From positions 65,678 to 129,677 of the forward strand of contig MNCI01034649.1 of NCBI GenBank assembly GCA_015680685.1: a stretch of DNA of 64,000 bases, given 5' to 3'. This document shows positions 37,921 through 48,960 of the stretch, in pieces (the stretch's first letter is position 1; every line of letters starts with the position of its first letter). A program made the position numbers and the translations under genes. Source of the DNA: Gnetum montanum. Its lineage: Eukaryota; Streptophyta; Gnetopsida; Gnetales; Gnetaceae. The notes beneath the pieces are model-generated. The model saw only the letters and a list, made by a program, of their open reading frames with translations, ran no database searches and was not told the origin of the DNA.

Positions 37921-38776
37921 TCCCCTATGCTCAACCATACAAATCACAATCATTCATGCATGATCTAGTTAAATTCCATGGATGGGACTAGTTGTGGCAT
38001 CTAGATCATTATATTCTGATTGTAGTTTACTATCCTCCGACTAGGACTAGTGGTAGTTTTGCCATTATGGTTTAGTCCAAAGTGAGGTGTATGATGTTGT
38101 CTAATTTCTATGTTACTCTTGATGATGATAAAGAAATAAATTAATTAATCTAATAAATGATGTAAAACAAGATCTAAACTAGCCTAACATAGGTAACCAT
38201 CCAAGTTTCTTGAACACATATAGCACTGTTGGGCTACCTAACGTTAAGCTTTGCTAGGTTACCAAGTAAATGCTTGAAGTGATCATGCTCATGTTCATTA
38301 ATAACTAGAAATAAATAGATTAATTCAAATGCATTAAAGTAAAAAGAAAGAAAGTGAAATGCATTAAAGGAAATATTAATCTATTCTTAGTGCTACAAGG
38401 ATTATCAAAAGAGTTCATTTTTGTCACATTGCTATGCTCAAGTACATCAATGCTCAAACAAAGAGTTCGATACACTTTATGATCCTTTTGTGAGCACTGA
38501 AAAAATATTCTAACTCTAGAGAAAACAAACTACAAGAGCTATGCTACTTTGACTAAAACACTATATGGAAATCATGAGATTCAGCCCTATATTTATAGAT
38601 TGGAGTTTATCATATGATGTTGGGTATCCAACACCACATATTGGCTTTGATGCCATGTATGCGATGTTGGGTACCTAACATTGGGGCTCCAACATCGGGC
38701 ATTGATACAAGGCTCTGATGTTAAGGCTCCAATGTCAAGGCTTCAATGTCAAGGCAAGGCAAAACATAACTCATCA
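37921..38776 (-). repeat. Near-complete 3' LTR (copy E)
   Basis: 856 bp from CCCCTATGCTCAACC to CTCATCA; the first ~20 bp are missing. Closer to copies A/B than to C/F in its central part. U3 carries GGCTCCAATGTCAA and GGCTTCAATGTCAA in tandem near 38,720-38,755. Followed by a purine tract and 120 bp matching the sequence beyond copy C. Confidence 0.82.
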
Positions 38777-40815
38777 TACCCCCACAACTTAATGAGAACA
38801 CATCCTTGAGTTAAACAAAATGAAAAACAAGTTTCTTACAAAATATTCGGTATGTATGGGATTATTGACTAACATACAAACTAACTCATGTGGAATAGAT
38901 AGACGTTAAGTTCCTAAGCATATGAACTTACAAGCTTTACAAAATTGGGTGTTCATGATAAGAGATGTGAATACCCTAAAGAACATTAACATCTAAAACC
39001 TCTTGGTAGCTAAAGAATGAGATAGGAGATATTCAATAACCATGGATGATCCTCATCATGTGGTACTGCTGCATCATCCTTGATGAAGATAGTCTTGCTT
39101 CTAGTTCATGCTTTCCACTACAATCATAACAAAATCATGAATTAGTATGTAAGGTGTAATACATAGCTATTAAGTACCTTGTCTCTTTGGTGGTTACACT
39201 CAACTAGGTTGTGATTGTGGTAGATTTATTCCTTTAGTAGTGTTAGTAGGAAGGCTAACAAATAGGGTTAAATAGATAAGTGGTCCATTAAATTTCAAAA
39301 ATCTTGACACAAGGAAATATGTGAAGAGGCTATAAGAATTCACAACAATAAAAAGGAAAGTTTACTAAAAACTTTTGTGAAGATGTGCACAATTGGATGT
39401 CATTGATGGGATAAACAAAAACAGTTAATTATAAGTGTCTAACGGTAAAGAACATAACTAACCCAACCAAAGGATATTTAAGTGGATCCTCCCCAAAGTA
39501 GGCACAGTCCTTTTATGCCCTTACATAACTTCAAACGAAAGATTCTATGGGCTCCCTAGATGATTAATGGTTACAGAAGGTTAGGTACAAAAACTCAGAA
39601 GTAACTAACTAAGAATTTTGACACATCAAAACAAGACATCGAATCAAGAACATGAAACTAGTAGTGAGGTGAAACATGGAAAACATAGATGGATGAGAGA
39701 GAGAGTAGAATGGAGTTCATAATTATAGTCACATGAAGTCCCTTGTGGATTTTGTGATTACATGATTTGATAGGATCCATCCTTAGTTTAGACCAAAACC
39801 AACCATGTTCAATGACTTTGTATTGACATTCTAAGACTAATCCATCCACTAAGACACAAGAGTGCTCCCATAAAATAACCACCATTCCTTATTAGTGACG
39901 TAGGAAATACAAAAGGACCTTAGTTACAGGAAACTAGTCCCATAACTAGTGGTTGTAGCCTATTTATTCTCTCTAAGGGGTGTGCTTTGAATTCCTATTG
40001 TTTGTCTTCTTTGAAATGGGAACCACACCATGCAAAGACACATGCATTTATTTTATCCAATTGGTGTGCTTTGAATTCTCCTTATTTTTGTTTTCTTTTG
40101 ATGAGAACCACACCATGCAAGGACTTATTTAGCTTCCTTTTCTTGGTCAACATGAAATGGTAAGAAATCCATGAAAACATACATGCACCCAGGTAAACAG
40201 AAAAGCACAAAGAATATCAAACCCCCTTGAAGCCACACCCTATTCAAACCTTTGAATCCATTCTAATTTTATAAACTACGAAAGTCACAAATTTATTAAA
40301 ATTTTAGTAATGAGAAAGGGATTGCATGTTTCCACAACAAGGAAAACCATAGAGTTTGTCAATAGATGGATGTCATGTATTCACTATCGATTGAATGAAA
40401 AACAAACCATGTCCTAATTATCTATAATGAAATTCAAAGTTACAAACTAGACACCAACAATCAAATAACAAAAATAGTACATAGCACCATCAATAAATTC
40501 ATTACCACTATACCTGGAACTTATGAACAAAAAGTTAGAAAATCACACCAAAATAAAAAAAATATGAAAGAAAGTGTAAATGTATTAACAATGGTTTAAA
40601 AAAAATTAGAAAAGATTAATAACTTGAAAACGACAAGATGTAAAATAAATAATCTGTAAAACAAAAAGTTGTAAAATAAAAAGATGAAAAACACTTAAGA
40701 ATCGTAAAGACTAGAATGGGGGATAAACCTACATGACTAAAAATTTTGCCATAACAAGGATTAATAAGTGGATAATTAGGATTCATGCATTTATGAAGCA
40801 TTGGAAACTATCCAT
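38777..40815. other. Non-coding interior of the nested element
   Basis: The first 120 bp (TTGAGTTAAACAAAATG, then TATGGGATTATTGACTAAC) match the DNA beyond copy C. The rest has no recognised domain; short minus ORFs at 39,885-39,658 and 40,801-40,616 are of chance size. Contains an 84-bp tandem duplication near 40.0 kb. Confidence 0.45.
39979..40146. repeat. 84-bp tandem duplication
   Basis: GGTGTGCTTTGAATTC starts at 39,979 and again at 40,063; both units include GAACCACACCATGCAA. The second unit fades by about 40,140. Divergence suggests an old event. Confidence 0.8.
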
Positions 40816-40819
40816 ACCG

Positions 40820-41741
40820 CAACCACTAGGTGCTTGTTGGAGGTGTGGTGGCTAGGTAGAAAAATTATTGGTCCCACACCTAATTGTTATATGCATGGTG
40901 GGTTAGGATATGAGGTGTGTTAACATTATGGATGACTGGCCCATGATAGCACCCTTGATTATGATATGGTATGCATGGATTTTTTTTTTCTCTCCATGCT
41001 TGTGGATTCATTGGTTGGATGTAGAATTGGAGTTCTGGTAGATGGTGGCCCACATGTATGGTCGAAGGATGTTAGTTGAGATAAGGAAGGTGATATGATA
41101 GATTGGCCTTGTGTTGGCTCAAATGATGTGGTGGGTCATTGCATAGTTTGCTTGACCTTTTCTCCAAAAGGGATTTTTTTAGCATTGTAGTTGGGATCCA
41201 CTAGTGTCAATGTGTCTTTGCACATTTGTAGCACAAGTAGCATTCATTGGTTGATATTGAGGCACTGAACCTTCCTAAGTTGCTAGTGATGATGTATAAG
41301 AAGGTGGATTATGAGAATATTGAGGGTAAGTTGAATGGTAAGAAGCGTGAGGTGGTGATCCTTCAAGGAATGTCATGTATTGATGGTATTTAGGAGAGTG
41401 ACAGTGGTCAGAATTAGACCTTGAAGGGGTAGAGGAAGATGAGGAATTGGAAGAGTTTCAATGGCTTTATGGTGTTCCTTAGGGTCCCTTAATTTATTAT
41501 TTCTTGATTTCAAGGAGGTCTTAGGCCCTGAGGCCTTTCCTAGTCTAGGAACTACATCATCTCCTCTAAGACTATCTACCTTAGGTGAATGTAGTCTTTG
41601 AGTGTCATCAAGGTGGTCATGGTCATAAGAAACCCCTGCATAAGATTGATCACTCCAATCTTCTTCATCATATATTGCAATATTTCTATAGTGAATGTAT
41701 TCACTATACCATCCATTGTCACTTCTATGTGAGAGAGACAT
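40820..41741 (-). pseudogene. Leader ORF of the nested element
   Basis: The ATG at 41,741 lies about 100 bp downstream of the primer site. It opens 122 codons (to 41,373) of a hydrophilic, acidic protein starting MSLSHRSDNGWYSEYIHYRN, with EEDW and DHDHLDD. After a frame change the reading continues as a Ser/Pro/Tyr/His-rich stretch (SYHSTYPQYSHNPPSYTSS) to about 41.1 kb, then breaks down. Position and composition suggest the first ORF of the element, perhaps a gag-like N-terminus, but no gag core is visible. Confidence 0.5.
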
Positions 41742-41846
41742 TATTCTTGGTTTATGGTGAGTGAGCTAAGAGTTTCTGAAAGCTATATCATTAATTCCTT
41801 TACAATGATCATGTATAATATAACTAATCTAAATAAATAGCACCAT

Positions 41847-41864
41847 CCCTAGCAACGATACCAA
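41847..41864 (-). other. Primer-binding site of the nested element
   Basis: Minus strand TTGGTATCGTTGCTAGGG directly follows LTR F. It resembles the TTGG-x-x-CCGTTGC primer sites of plant Ty3 elements and sets the orientation. Confidence 0.7.
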
Positions 41865-42735
41865 TGATGAGCAACAAGGTACCCCTACACCCAAACATAC
41901 AAATTATAAGCATTCATTCACAATCCGATTGAATTTCATGGATGGTATTAGTTGTAGCATCTAGATCATTATGCCTTGATCACAATTTTCTATCTTCCCA
42001 CTTGGACTAGTGATAACTTGTCATGTATGATTTAGTCCAAAGTGAGGCGTATGATGTTTCTTAATCCTATGTTACTCCTAGTGATGAAAAGAGATAAAGT
42101 GATTAACTAATCAATAATGGAAATAAAGTCTAAGTTAGCCCATGGTGATGGTATCCACTCTTAACCATCCATACACATCTTGGACTTCATGGAGCTACTT
42201 TTGGATTTACCAAGTGTCTGTCATTAGTTTTACCAAACAATACACCTCTAGGCAATCAAGTATTTACACTTAAATGGTCATTATTAAGGTGTACACATTC
42301 CACTTAATAACAAAATTAGTAAATAACAATAAATGGAAATGTTTAACTAAAGAAATAATTAAATAATTAAAACATCAATATTAATCTAAGTGGATGCTAC
42401 AATGAGGGAAGTAATCTTGATCTTTTTTTCCAGTCATGTAACATGTCCAAGTACATCACACTCGAACAAAGGTGGCATACGGTTACAAACATCACACTGT
42501 GGGCATGCACTAGGAATAATAGACTTAAAAGAATCGAAGCTAAAAACTAACTATTTTTAACATCTAAGCTAAAACTATCTCATTTAGAAGCCCAATTGTA
42601 GCATTTATAGACGAGGTCTAGATGAGGCAACATCAGGTATCCAACATCACTTAGTAGCCCTGACATTGGGTACATGACATTGGGACTCCAACGTCACATA
42701 TTTGACATCGAGGCCCATCAAATCATATCTCATCA
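41865..42735 (-). repeat. 5' LTR (copy F) of the nested element
   Basis: 871 bp, TGATGAGCAACAAGG...CTCATCA on the plus strand. Minus-sense TATA box (TATAAATGC) near 42,609-42,601. ATAAG follows at 42,736 and matches the five bases before copy C. Confidence 0.88.
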
Positions 42736-42740
42736 ATAAG

Positions 42741-43160
42741 TAAAAAACGTATGTCTACTCTTATCAATCCAATGTTGTGGTTGAAAATATAAATGACATT
42801 TTGTAAGACATGATAATATGCATGTTAAAGCAAGCCAAATTAGCTAACTCTTGTTGCAAAAAATCCATTCATACCTTCTTATATCTACTCAATAGATTGT
42901 ATTCATCCTCCAATAAAGACATCATTCCATATCAATATTTTTATGATTAGAACCTAACCTTTCTCATTTAAAAATATTTTTTTGTATTTGCTAGGTTCAT
43001 GCACTAAATTTCCTCTTAAGAAGATTAGATTATAGGATTGTAAAATGTACCTTTATAGGCTATGATCAAAGATCTACTTTATACAATTACTTTAATCTCA
43101 TTAAGCGGAGATTTAGATTCTTAAGAGATCTAAAATTTGATGAAATAATTTTTGGTCTAA
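42741..43160 (+). pseudogene. Copia integrase remnant, 3' part
   Basis: Resumes the integrase interrupted at 31,829. Best preserved near 42.99-43.14 kb: HALNFLLRRLDYRIVKCTFIGYDQ, then LIKRRFRFLRDLKFDE, matching the KLD.KVVKCIFIGYD...SRDVIFDE end of copia integrases. Earlier parts are degenerate. It shows that the copia coding region continues across the 10.9-kb insertion. Confidence 0.78.
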
Positions 43161-43479
43161 ATCATTTTTTAAAAAGTGAAGCTCTAGGTCAATAACATCT
43201 TGGAGAAGGTATGGGATAATAATAAAATATTCTCTTAATAATTGAAAAAATAAATCCTCCCTCAAATAATTGATTACAAATTTTAGAGAATATACATAAG
43301 AATAATGAGTGGAATCCATCTTACTTATGTGACCCTTATCCATGCATCCTAAGGCATCAATGAGGATTTTACATCCAAGGAATGAACTCAAGTAATGAAG
43401 AAGAACATGGCTGTCATTCTTAAAGAATCAAACTTAAACATTATTGATAAGCACAAGGATATGAAGATCATTACAAAAT

Positions 43480-44760
43480 ATTAGTCTTCAATATAAAATA
43501 CAATGAAGATGAAAACTTGAACAAGTTTAATGAAACGTTTTGGTAAGAGGATATTAACAAAAGAAGGATGTGAACTATGAAGAATTATCTACATCTATTG
43601 TAGGATTTTAAGTAATGAAGATTCTTTTCATTGTTGTAGCTCATGGTGGCTTGAAACTTCACAAAATGAATTTGAATTCAGCCTTCCTTAATGGAAACTT
43701 AAAGAATAAAATTTACATCACTCATCCTACAAGTTTCATTAAGAAAGACCAATAAGAAAAGGTATGCAAGTATAATAAAGCTCTTTATAATTTGAAGTAA
43801 GCTCCAAGAGCTTCACTTAGAAGGATTAATGATTATTTGATTGATAAAGATTACTTATCATCCTTGGTTGATCCCATGTTATATAAAAACACTATTAGCT
43901 TACATTTCATAATTATCTCTTTGTATGTAAAGGATATTATTTTTGTTGCCTCTAATGATGAGCTTGCTAAGACTTTAAGAGAGTTGTGAAAGAAAAATTT
44001 TACATGAGCATGTTAAAAAGATATGGCATGAAAGATGTAAAGGTTGTGAGTACATCTTTACTATTTATCCTTAAACATTAAAAAAATTATGCATTACCTC
44101 TTATTGATGTCTCACTTTATAAGAGTATCATTAGCTTGTTAAGATTCCATAACTAAAATAAAATCAATATTAAATATTTTACGTTATATTTAATTAGATT
44201 TATGATTGAACCAATGAAAACCCTCAAAAATGGCTTGAAGCATCTCATTAGATATCTTGTTATTACCTTTTATCTTAGTTTGTATTTTGAAATGAAGATA
44301 AAAAATTTATTGCATTTCGTAATGTTGATTTAGATGGTGATTTTCAACTTGAAAAATCCACAATTAACTTAGTGATTTTCCAAGGTAATAATAAAATTTT
44401 CTAGATATCAAAGGAGTAAAGTAGTGTGAGCGTTTCAAATATTAAATTTGAATATATGATAATGAATGATTATGTCCATCATATCCTATGGCTAAAAAAT
44501 TAATTGAGAAGCTAAATTACATCATTTAGAAGCACATTACCTTATTTTATAATAAAAAAATTCCCATCATACTCTCAAACGATCATACACTTCATAATAA
44601 ATCAAATATCATTGAGATCAAAATCTACTTCATCTATAAGAAAGTCCAAAAAGGCATAATATATTCTAATGTTATAAAATGTAAATACTAATTGGCTAAT
44701 CTTCTCATCAAAAGGTTACAACCTTACAAGATGAAGACTCTACTAATGAAGATTTAAATT
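43480..44760 (+). pseudogene. Copia reverse transcriptase and RNase H remnant
   Basis: RT blocks in order: a KIKYNEDENLNKFN-like start, AHGGLKLHKMNLNSAFLNGN (first catalytic Asp replaced by Asn), KALYNLK-APRASLRRINDYL, DPMLYKN, and the active site at 43,924-43,935 as YVKD instead of YVDD. RNase H: RFMIEPMKT, LIRYLV, DLDGDFQLEKST in mixed frames, and a final QLADIFTK-like end near 44.7 kb. Stops throughout. Confidence 0.85.
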
Positions 44761-44816
44761 ATCAATTTGAATGTCATTTATTCTATAGGAAGAAATGATA
44801 ATCTCTTCTATTCTAA

Positions 44817-45647
44817 TGTGTGCTTCCCTCATGTCATGTTTTTATAATTTATGTTATAATAGTATTTACATTTATTTCCCATGTTATAGTATGAGTTATA
44901 TTTTGTAGTCCCATGTATCCATGTAATGTGTCACACGAGATAAGTTGTTTTTAGAAAATGAGGAAAAATGAAGTCAAAGTATAGGTCCTCAATGCCACAT
45001 ATTAAGCATTTCATTATTGGAATCAATCAAGATAACATATGAATTCTATCCATGAGTTGAAATCATATGATTAATATAGATGGCCAATGCTAGTATATTA
45101 GAATCACAAGTCTTCTCTCATTGTGGTTTAGTTTGAGATTAGATAAGATATTTGCAATCATATTAGTGTTGAATGCATTCTTAAGCACATCATGTACTTT
45201 CTATTTATGTATGTCTTGGTTTCTCCTTAAACTTAAGACAAAAGAAGATAACTCCATTGTAGCATGACTTAAAACTTGAAGTAATGAAAGAAGGTTTTTT
45301 CTCTTCTCATTATCTTAACTCTATGTTTTAGTTATTTTATCTATTTTCATATAATTTTATATCATGTTTTATCAAATTTAATCTTGTTTGAGTTTTAATT
45401 TAATTTCAATTATAAACCTTCTCTTAACATCTTAGAAGTAAAAAATTAGAAACTTATGATTATTAAAGCATAGAAATCATTAATGCTTCCTTCATTACTC
45501 TCATAATTGTGTACAAGTATAACAACATCCATGCTCAAAGAGGAACCATTTCCATTGAAGAAAAAGTTTTGTTGAACATCTCTTAACCATCAAGAATTCA
45601 TCTTATGAGTATTAATATCCTTTAATTTAAATATCTATTAGATATTA
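44817..45647 (+). repeat. Shared copia LTR (3' of element 1, 5' of element 2)
   Basis: About 831 bp from TGTGTGCTTCCCTCATG. Aligns with 28,430-30,239 minus its insertion. The similarity runs past the LTR end through a decayed primer site (TTATTATTATAGG) and ~200 bp of leader, so a second internal region begins here. Confidence 0.8.
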
Positions 45648-48600
45648 TTTATTATTATAGGTTTTAATAGAATATCTTCATATTATCTAATGTCCTAGAA
45701 ACTTAAAATAGCACTCAAAATTCTCATTTCAGTATTAATATGTGCCATAATATCCTTGCAACATCACCAATGTAACTCATAATTTGTCAAAGATAAACTA
45801 TGATTTTATCACTAGTTGTGGTCTCATCATGCTATATTTAAAAGAATAAAATTTGCCTTATCATGAGTCACATTGAACTTGTAATTACTTCATGCCATTT
45901 TTCATGGCTTCTTCAATTAGTAGATCTCCTCCAACTCATGATAGCCTAACATGAATCTCTTAATATAATGATCATAATTCATGATCTACTCATATTTACT
46001 AGTCATGCTAAATTTCTAGTCTCTATTTTCATAATACCACAATCTACACTACACTTGTAGTTGATTTATATTAAAGATATCTCTTTTATTATACAAAATC
46101 ATAATTATATTTTATTTATGATTCATTTTTTACCACTATGATGTCTATGTTTTAATCATTATGTTGTTATGGTGTTTGTATTATTCTGATAATTTGCTTA
46201 ACATTCATTAAGATATTTAATAATAGTTAGTTATAACTATTAAGTGAAATTATGACCATTTTTTATTTGGATGGAAAGTTTCATATATCTTGAGTATCAA
46301 TGAAATGGAATTTGGATATGTATCTTTCTCTTTCTCTTTTTTCTTGTGTTTGACTATTAAGTTGCTCATTGTTGGTCTCGTAAACTTCATCTAATATTGG
46401 AGTATGATGTTGAGTTGTTGTAATATCAAAATTATAATACAACCGTGATAATATTAAGAATTTATGCATCACTACTTAAGAGCCAAGTGTTGACAGCTAC
46501 TAATTATCATATCTAGAAAATCCAAATAAGATTTCTATGACAAGGACATAGCGTAGAAGGATCTCTTACTAAAAATGATGTGGTGAAAGATGATATTAAG
46601 ATGGTGGAATGTTAATTACATTGAGCACATCTAAAAATATTTTTATAATTCATCAAAAAACAATATTTTTCATATAAAATGTGAAAGAAAATGGAAGATA
46701 CATTCAAAGCTTAAAATGAATCAAAATTTTTGTTTCTCTAGAATTAATTAAATTTACTATGTTTAAAATAAGGTAAACTTATGAGAAACCTTTTATAGAA
46801 GGTATTAGTGTTAGAAGTTAAACTACATGTCCAAAATTCATCAGTTTTAAATAAAACCATAATGTCTTTTACTAAAGGTATTAGCACCATCATATGATTT
46901 CTTCAAAAAAAGAAAAAAGTTCAAAATGATAATAAAACATACATCGTGATGGAGTTTTACATCAAATTCCTTGATGAAGAAGAAAAATTGAACATGTAAA
47001 CCTTATTAGTAGAAAGAAATTCTTAGTTGATGATAGTTACAACTATTGGTAATCATAAGAGATATAGAGTATCTAGGTATTGTCATGTTTAAAAAAAATA
47101 GGAAAGTTATGATATTGATCATTGTTATGATAATTCAAGAAATTGAAAAGCTAAAGTCATGATGAAAAGATAGAAAGCTAAATTTGTTAAAAATAGGATG
47201 AAAAAGATAATAAGAAAACTGAAAAACAATATGAACCTAAGTCCAATGGAGTCAATGTTGAAAAGGAGGAGGCCTAGCCTCCCACTATGGACTTTAATGC
47301 CCTTACCATAAATGAGACATCTAAAAATTATATGTATATTTATTCTAGTGCCTCAAAATATTTTATGGGAAAATTTTCATGATTAACAAATGTAAAAGAT
47401 AAGCCAAACATGCATTATGAAAGGATTAGAGACAACAATTTAATGAAAATTATTAAAAGTGAGAAATTAATGATTTTAGAGTTAAAAATAAGAGATGTTG
47501 ATTACAATATGAAATTTTCCATGACCTTAAATATACTATATCAATTTATGAATGCATGGTAGTGTTAAATTTGAGAAGAATATCATAACACATCCTATTG
47601 CATGATACACCATGGCATTAATGTTGTAGCTTATAGATTTGCATGCAATGAAATCCTTAAAGATGTTAATCATGTAGCTAAAAAGATGTATATTATAAGA
47701 AAATAGGATTTACTACGAAAATCACACTTAAGACTTGGCTTATAAATGTGAAAAACTTAAAGAAAATGATCAGTTTCATCCATAAATTTTCAAATTTGGC
47801 AATACAAAAAATACCGAGTCTTGGAATTATTCACCATGTACCATTTATATGACATGGTAAGATAAAAACTACAAGACCAATTGAAATTATACATTCAAAT
47901 GTATGTGGGTGCATTTTACTACAAGGGATAAGGAATCAAAAATAATTTTTCATTTTTTTCAGGATTTCAGTTAGATATCTTGGCTTTATGGATTAGTCCT
48001 AAGATCACATTTTAAAATGGAAACTAAAAATAAAAACAATATCAAAATAAAAATATTAAAATTTAGTGAATAAATTTTAAATGAATTTAAAAGGTATTAT
48101 AGTGACAATGATATAAAACAAGAATTTACTATGCTTTATACATTATAGTAGAATGGTGTTACTAAAGGGAAGAATAGATCCATAACTGATATAATACAAT
48201 GAATGTTAAATGATGATCAAGTGCTAAGGATGTTGTGGATTATTGTTAATAGAATTCCAACTATAGCTTTAAATGTCATTCCTCCAATTAAAAGATGATG
48301 TAACTATAGAGAAATCTTAATATCTCATATTCACCATTTTGGTAAAACCTATCATATTCATCTTCCATAAGCACATCATGGCAAGCTCAACCCTAGAGCC
48401 ATAGTGAGATTACTAGTTTATTCTTTAGATTATCAATTCTAGTTAGTGTGAAATATAAATGATAACAAAGTACTAGAATCACGTGATATATTATTTGAAT
48501 ATACTTTTATTAGATCTAGTAACATTATGAGTCATGATTCTACTAATGTTTCTACAATTTTTCCTAGAAAATCCAATGATCACTCATAATCATTTGTGAC

Positions 48601-48960
48601 ATTTTATGAAGACAATGATGACGAATCTATTCCAAATAAGATCTCTCATTCCATGGTATCTTCAATGTCACAATAACCATGATGGTTTAAGAGTTATTTG
48701 AAAAATTTAAGACCGATAGAGTTAAAGCTTATTAATGAATTATTAACAAAAAGACTAAGAATTAGACAAATATTTATAACCAAAGACCATTTGGATGTAA
48801 CTGAATTAGAAATAATAATTTAAGAAAAAAAAACCCATAAGTTTACAATAATCTATGTAAAGTAAATATTAATATAAGGTAATGAAGGAATAGTATAATA
48901 TTTTAATGAGAAATGAAACTTGGAAACTAGTTAAGAGTTTGAGACATCAAAAAAATTTCA
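45648..48960 (+). mobile_element. Copia element 2: leader, gag/PR, integrase, truncated
   Basis: Follows the shared LTR. Leader to ~46.0 kb resembles the leader of element 1. The gag region is barely readable. A protease-like block lies at 47.3-47.57 kb (SSASKYFMGKFS, where DSGASKH is expected, then ELKIRDVDYNMKFSM). Integrase is at 47.85-48.75 kb: YSDNDIKQEFTMLYT, NGVTKGKNRSITDII, LWIIVNRIPT, HHGKLNPRAI, then LVYSLDYQ. The core sequence is well conserved around these. Similarity is lost near 48.96 kb, before RT; no third LTR was seen. Confidence 0.75.

Larger units (their letters stand above)
31830..42735 (-). mobile_element. 10.9-kb LTR element nested in copia integrase
   Basis: Bounded by LTR C (31,830-32,683) and LTR F (41,865-42,735). 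ATAAG lies directly outside both ends (31,825-31,829 and 42,736-42,740), a perfect 5-bp duplication. Minus orientation is fixed by a primer site next to LTR F and a purine tract next to LTR C. The interior carries a leader ORF, a coiled-coil ORF and two further LTR pieces (D and E), but no gag core, RT or integrase that I can see. It therefore looks like a large non-autonomous derivative or a recombinant of two relatives. Confidence 0.82.
28430..45647 (+). mobile_element. Ty1/copia element 1, with nested insertions
   Basis: LTRs at 28,430-30,239 (interrupted) and 44,817-45,647 flank, in plus orientation, an integrase split by a later 10.9-kb insertion, then RT and RNase H. This is the canonical copia order. 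With insertions removed, the LTRs are about 837 and 831 bp and align end to end. All coding parts have stops. The right LTR is followed by a second primer site and a second internal region, so it is shared with copia element 2. Confidence 0.82.
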
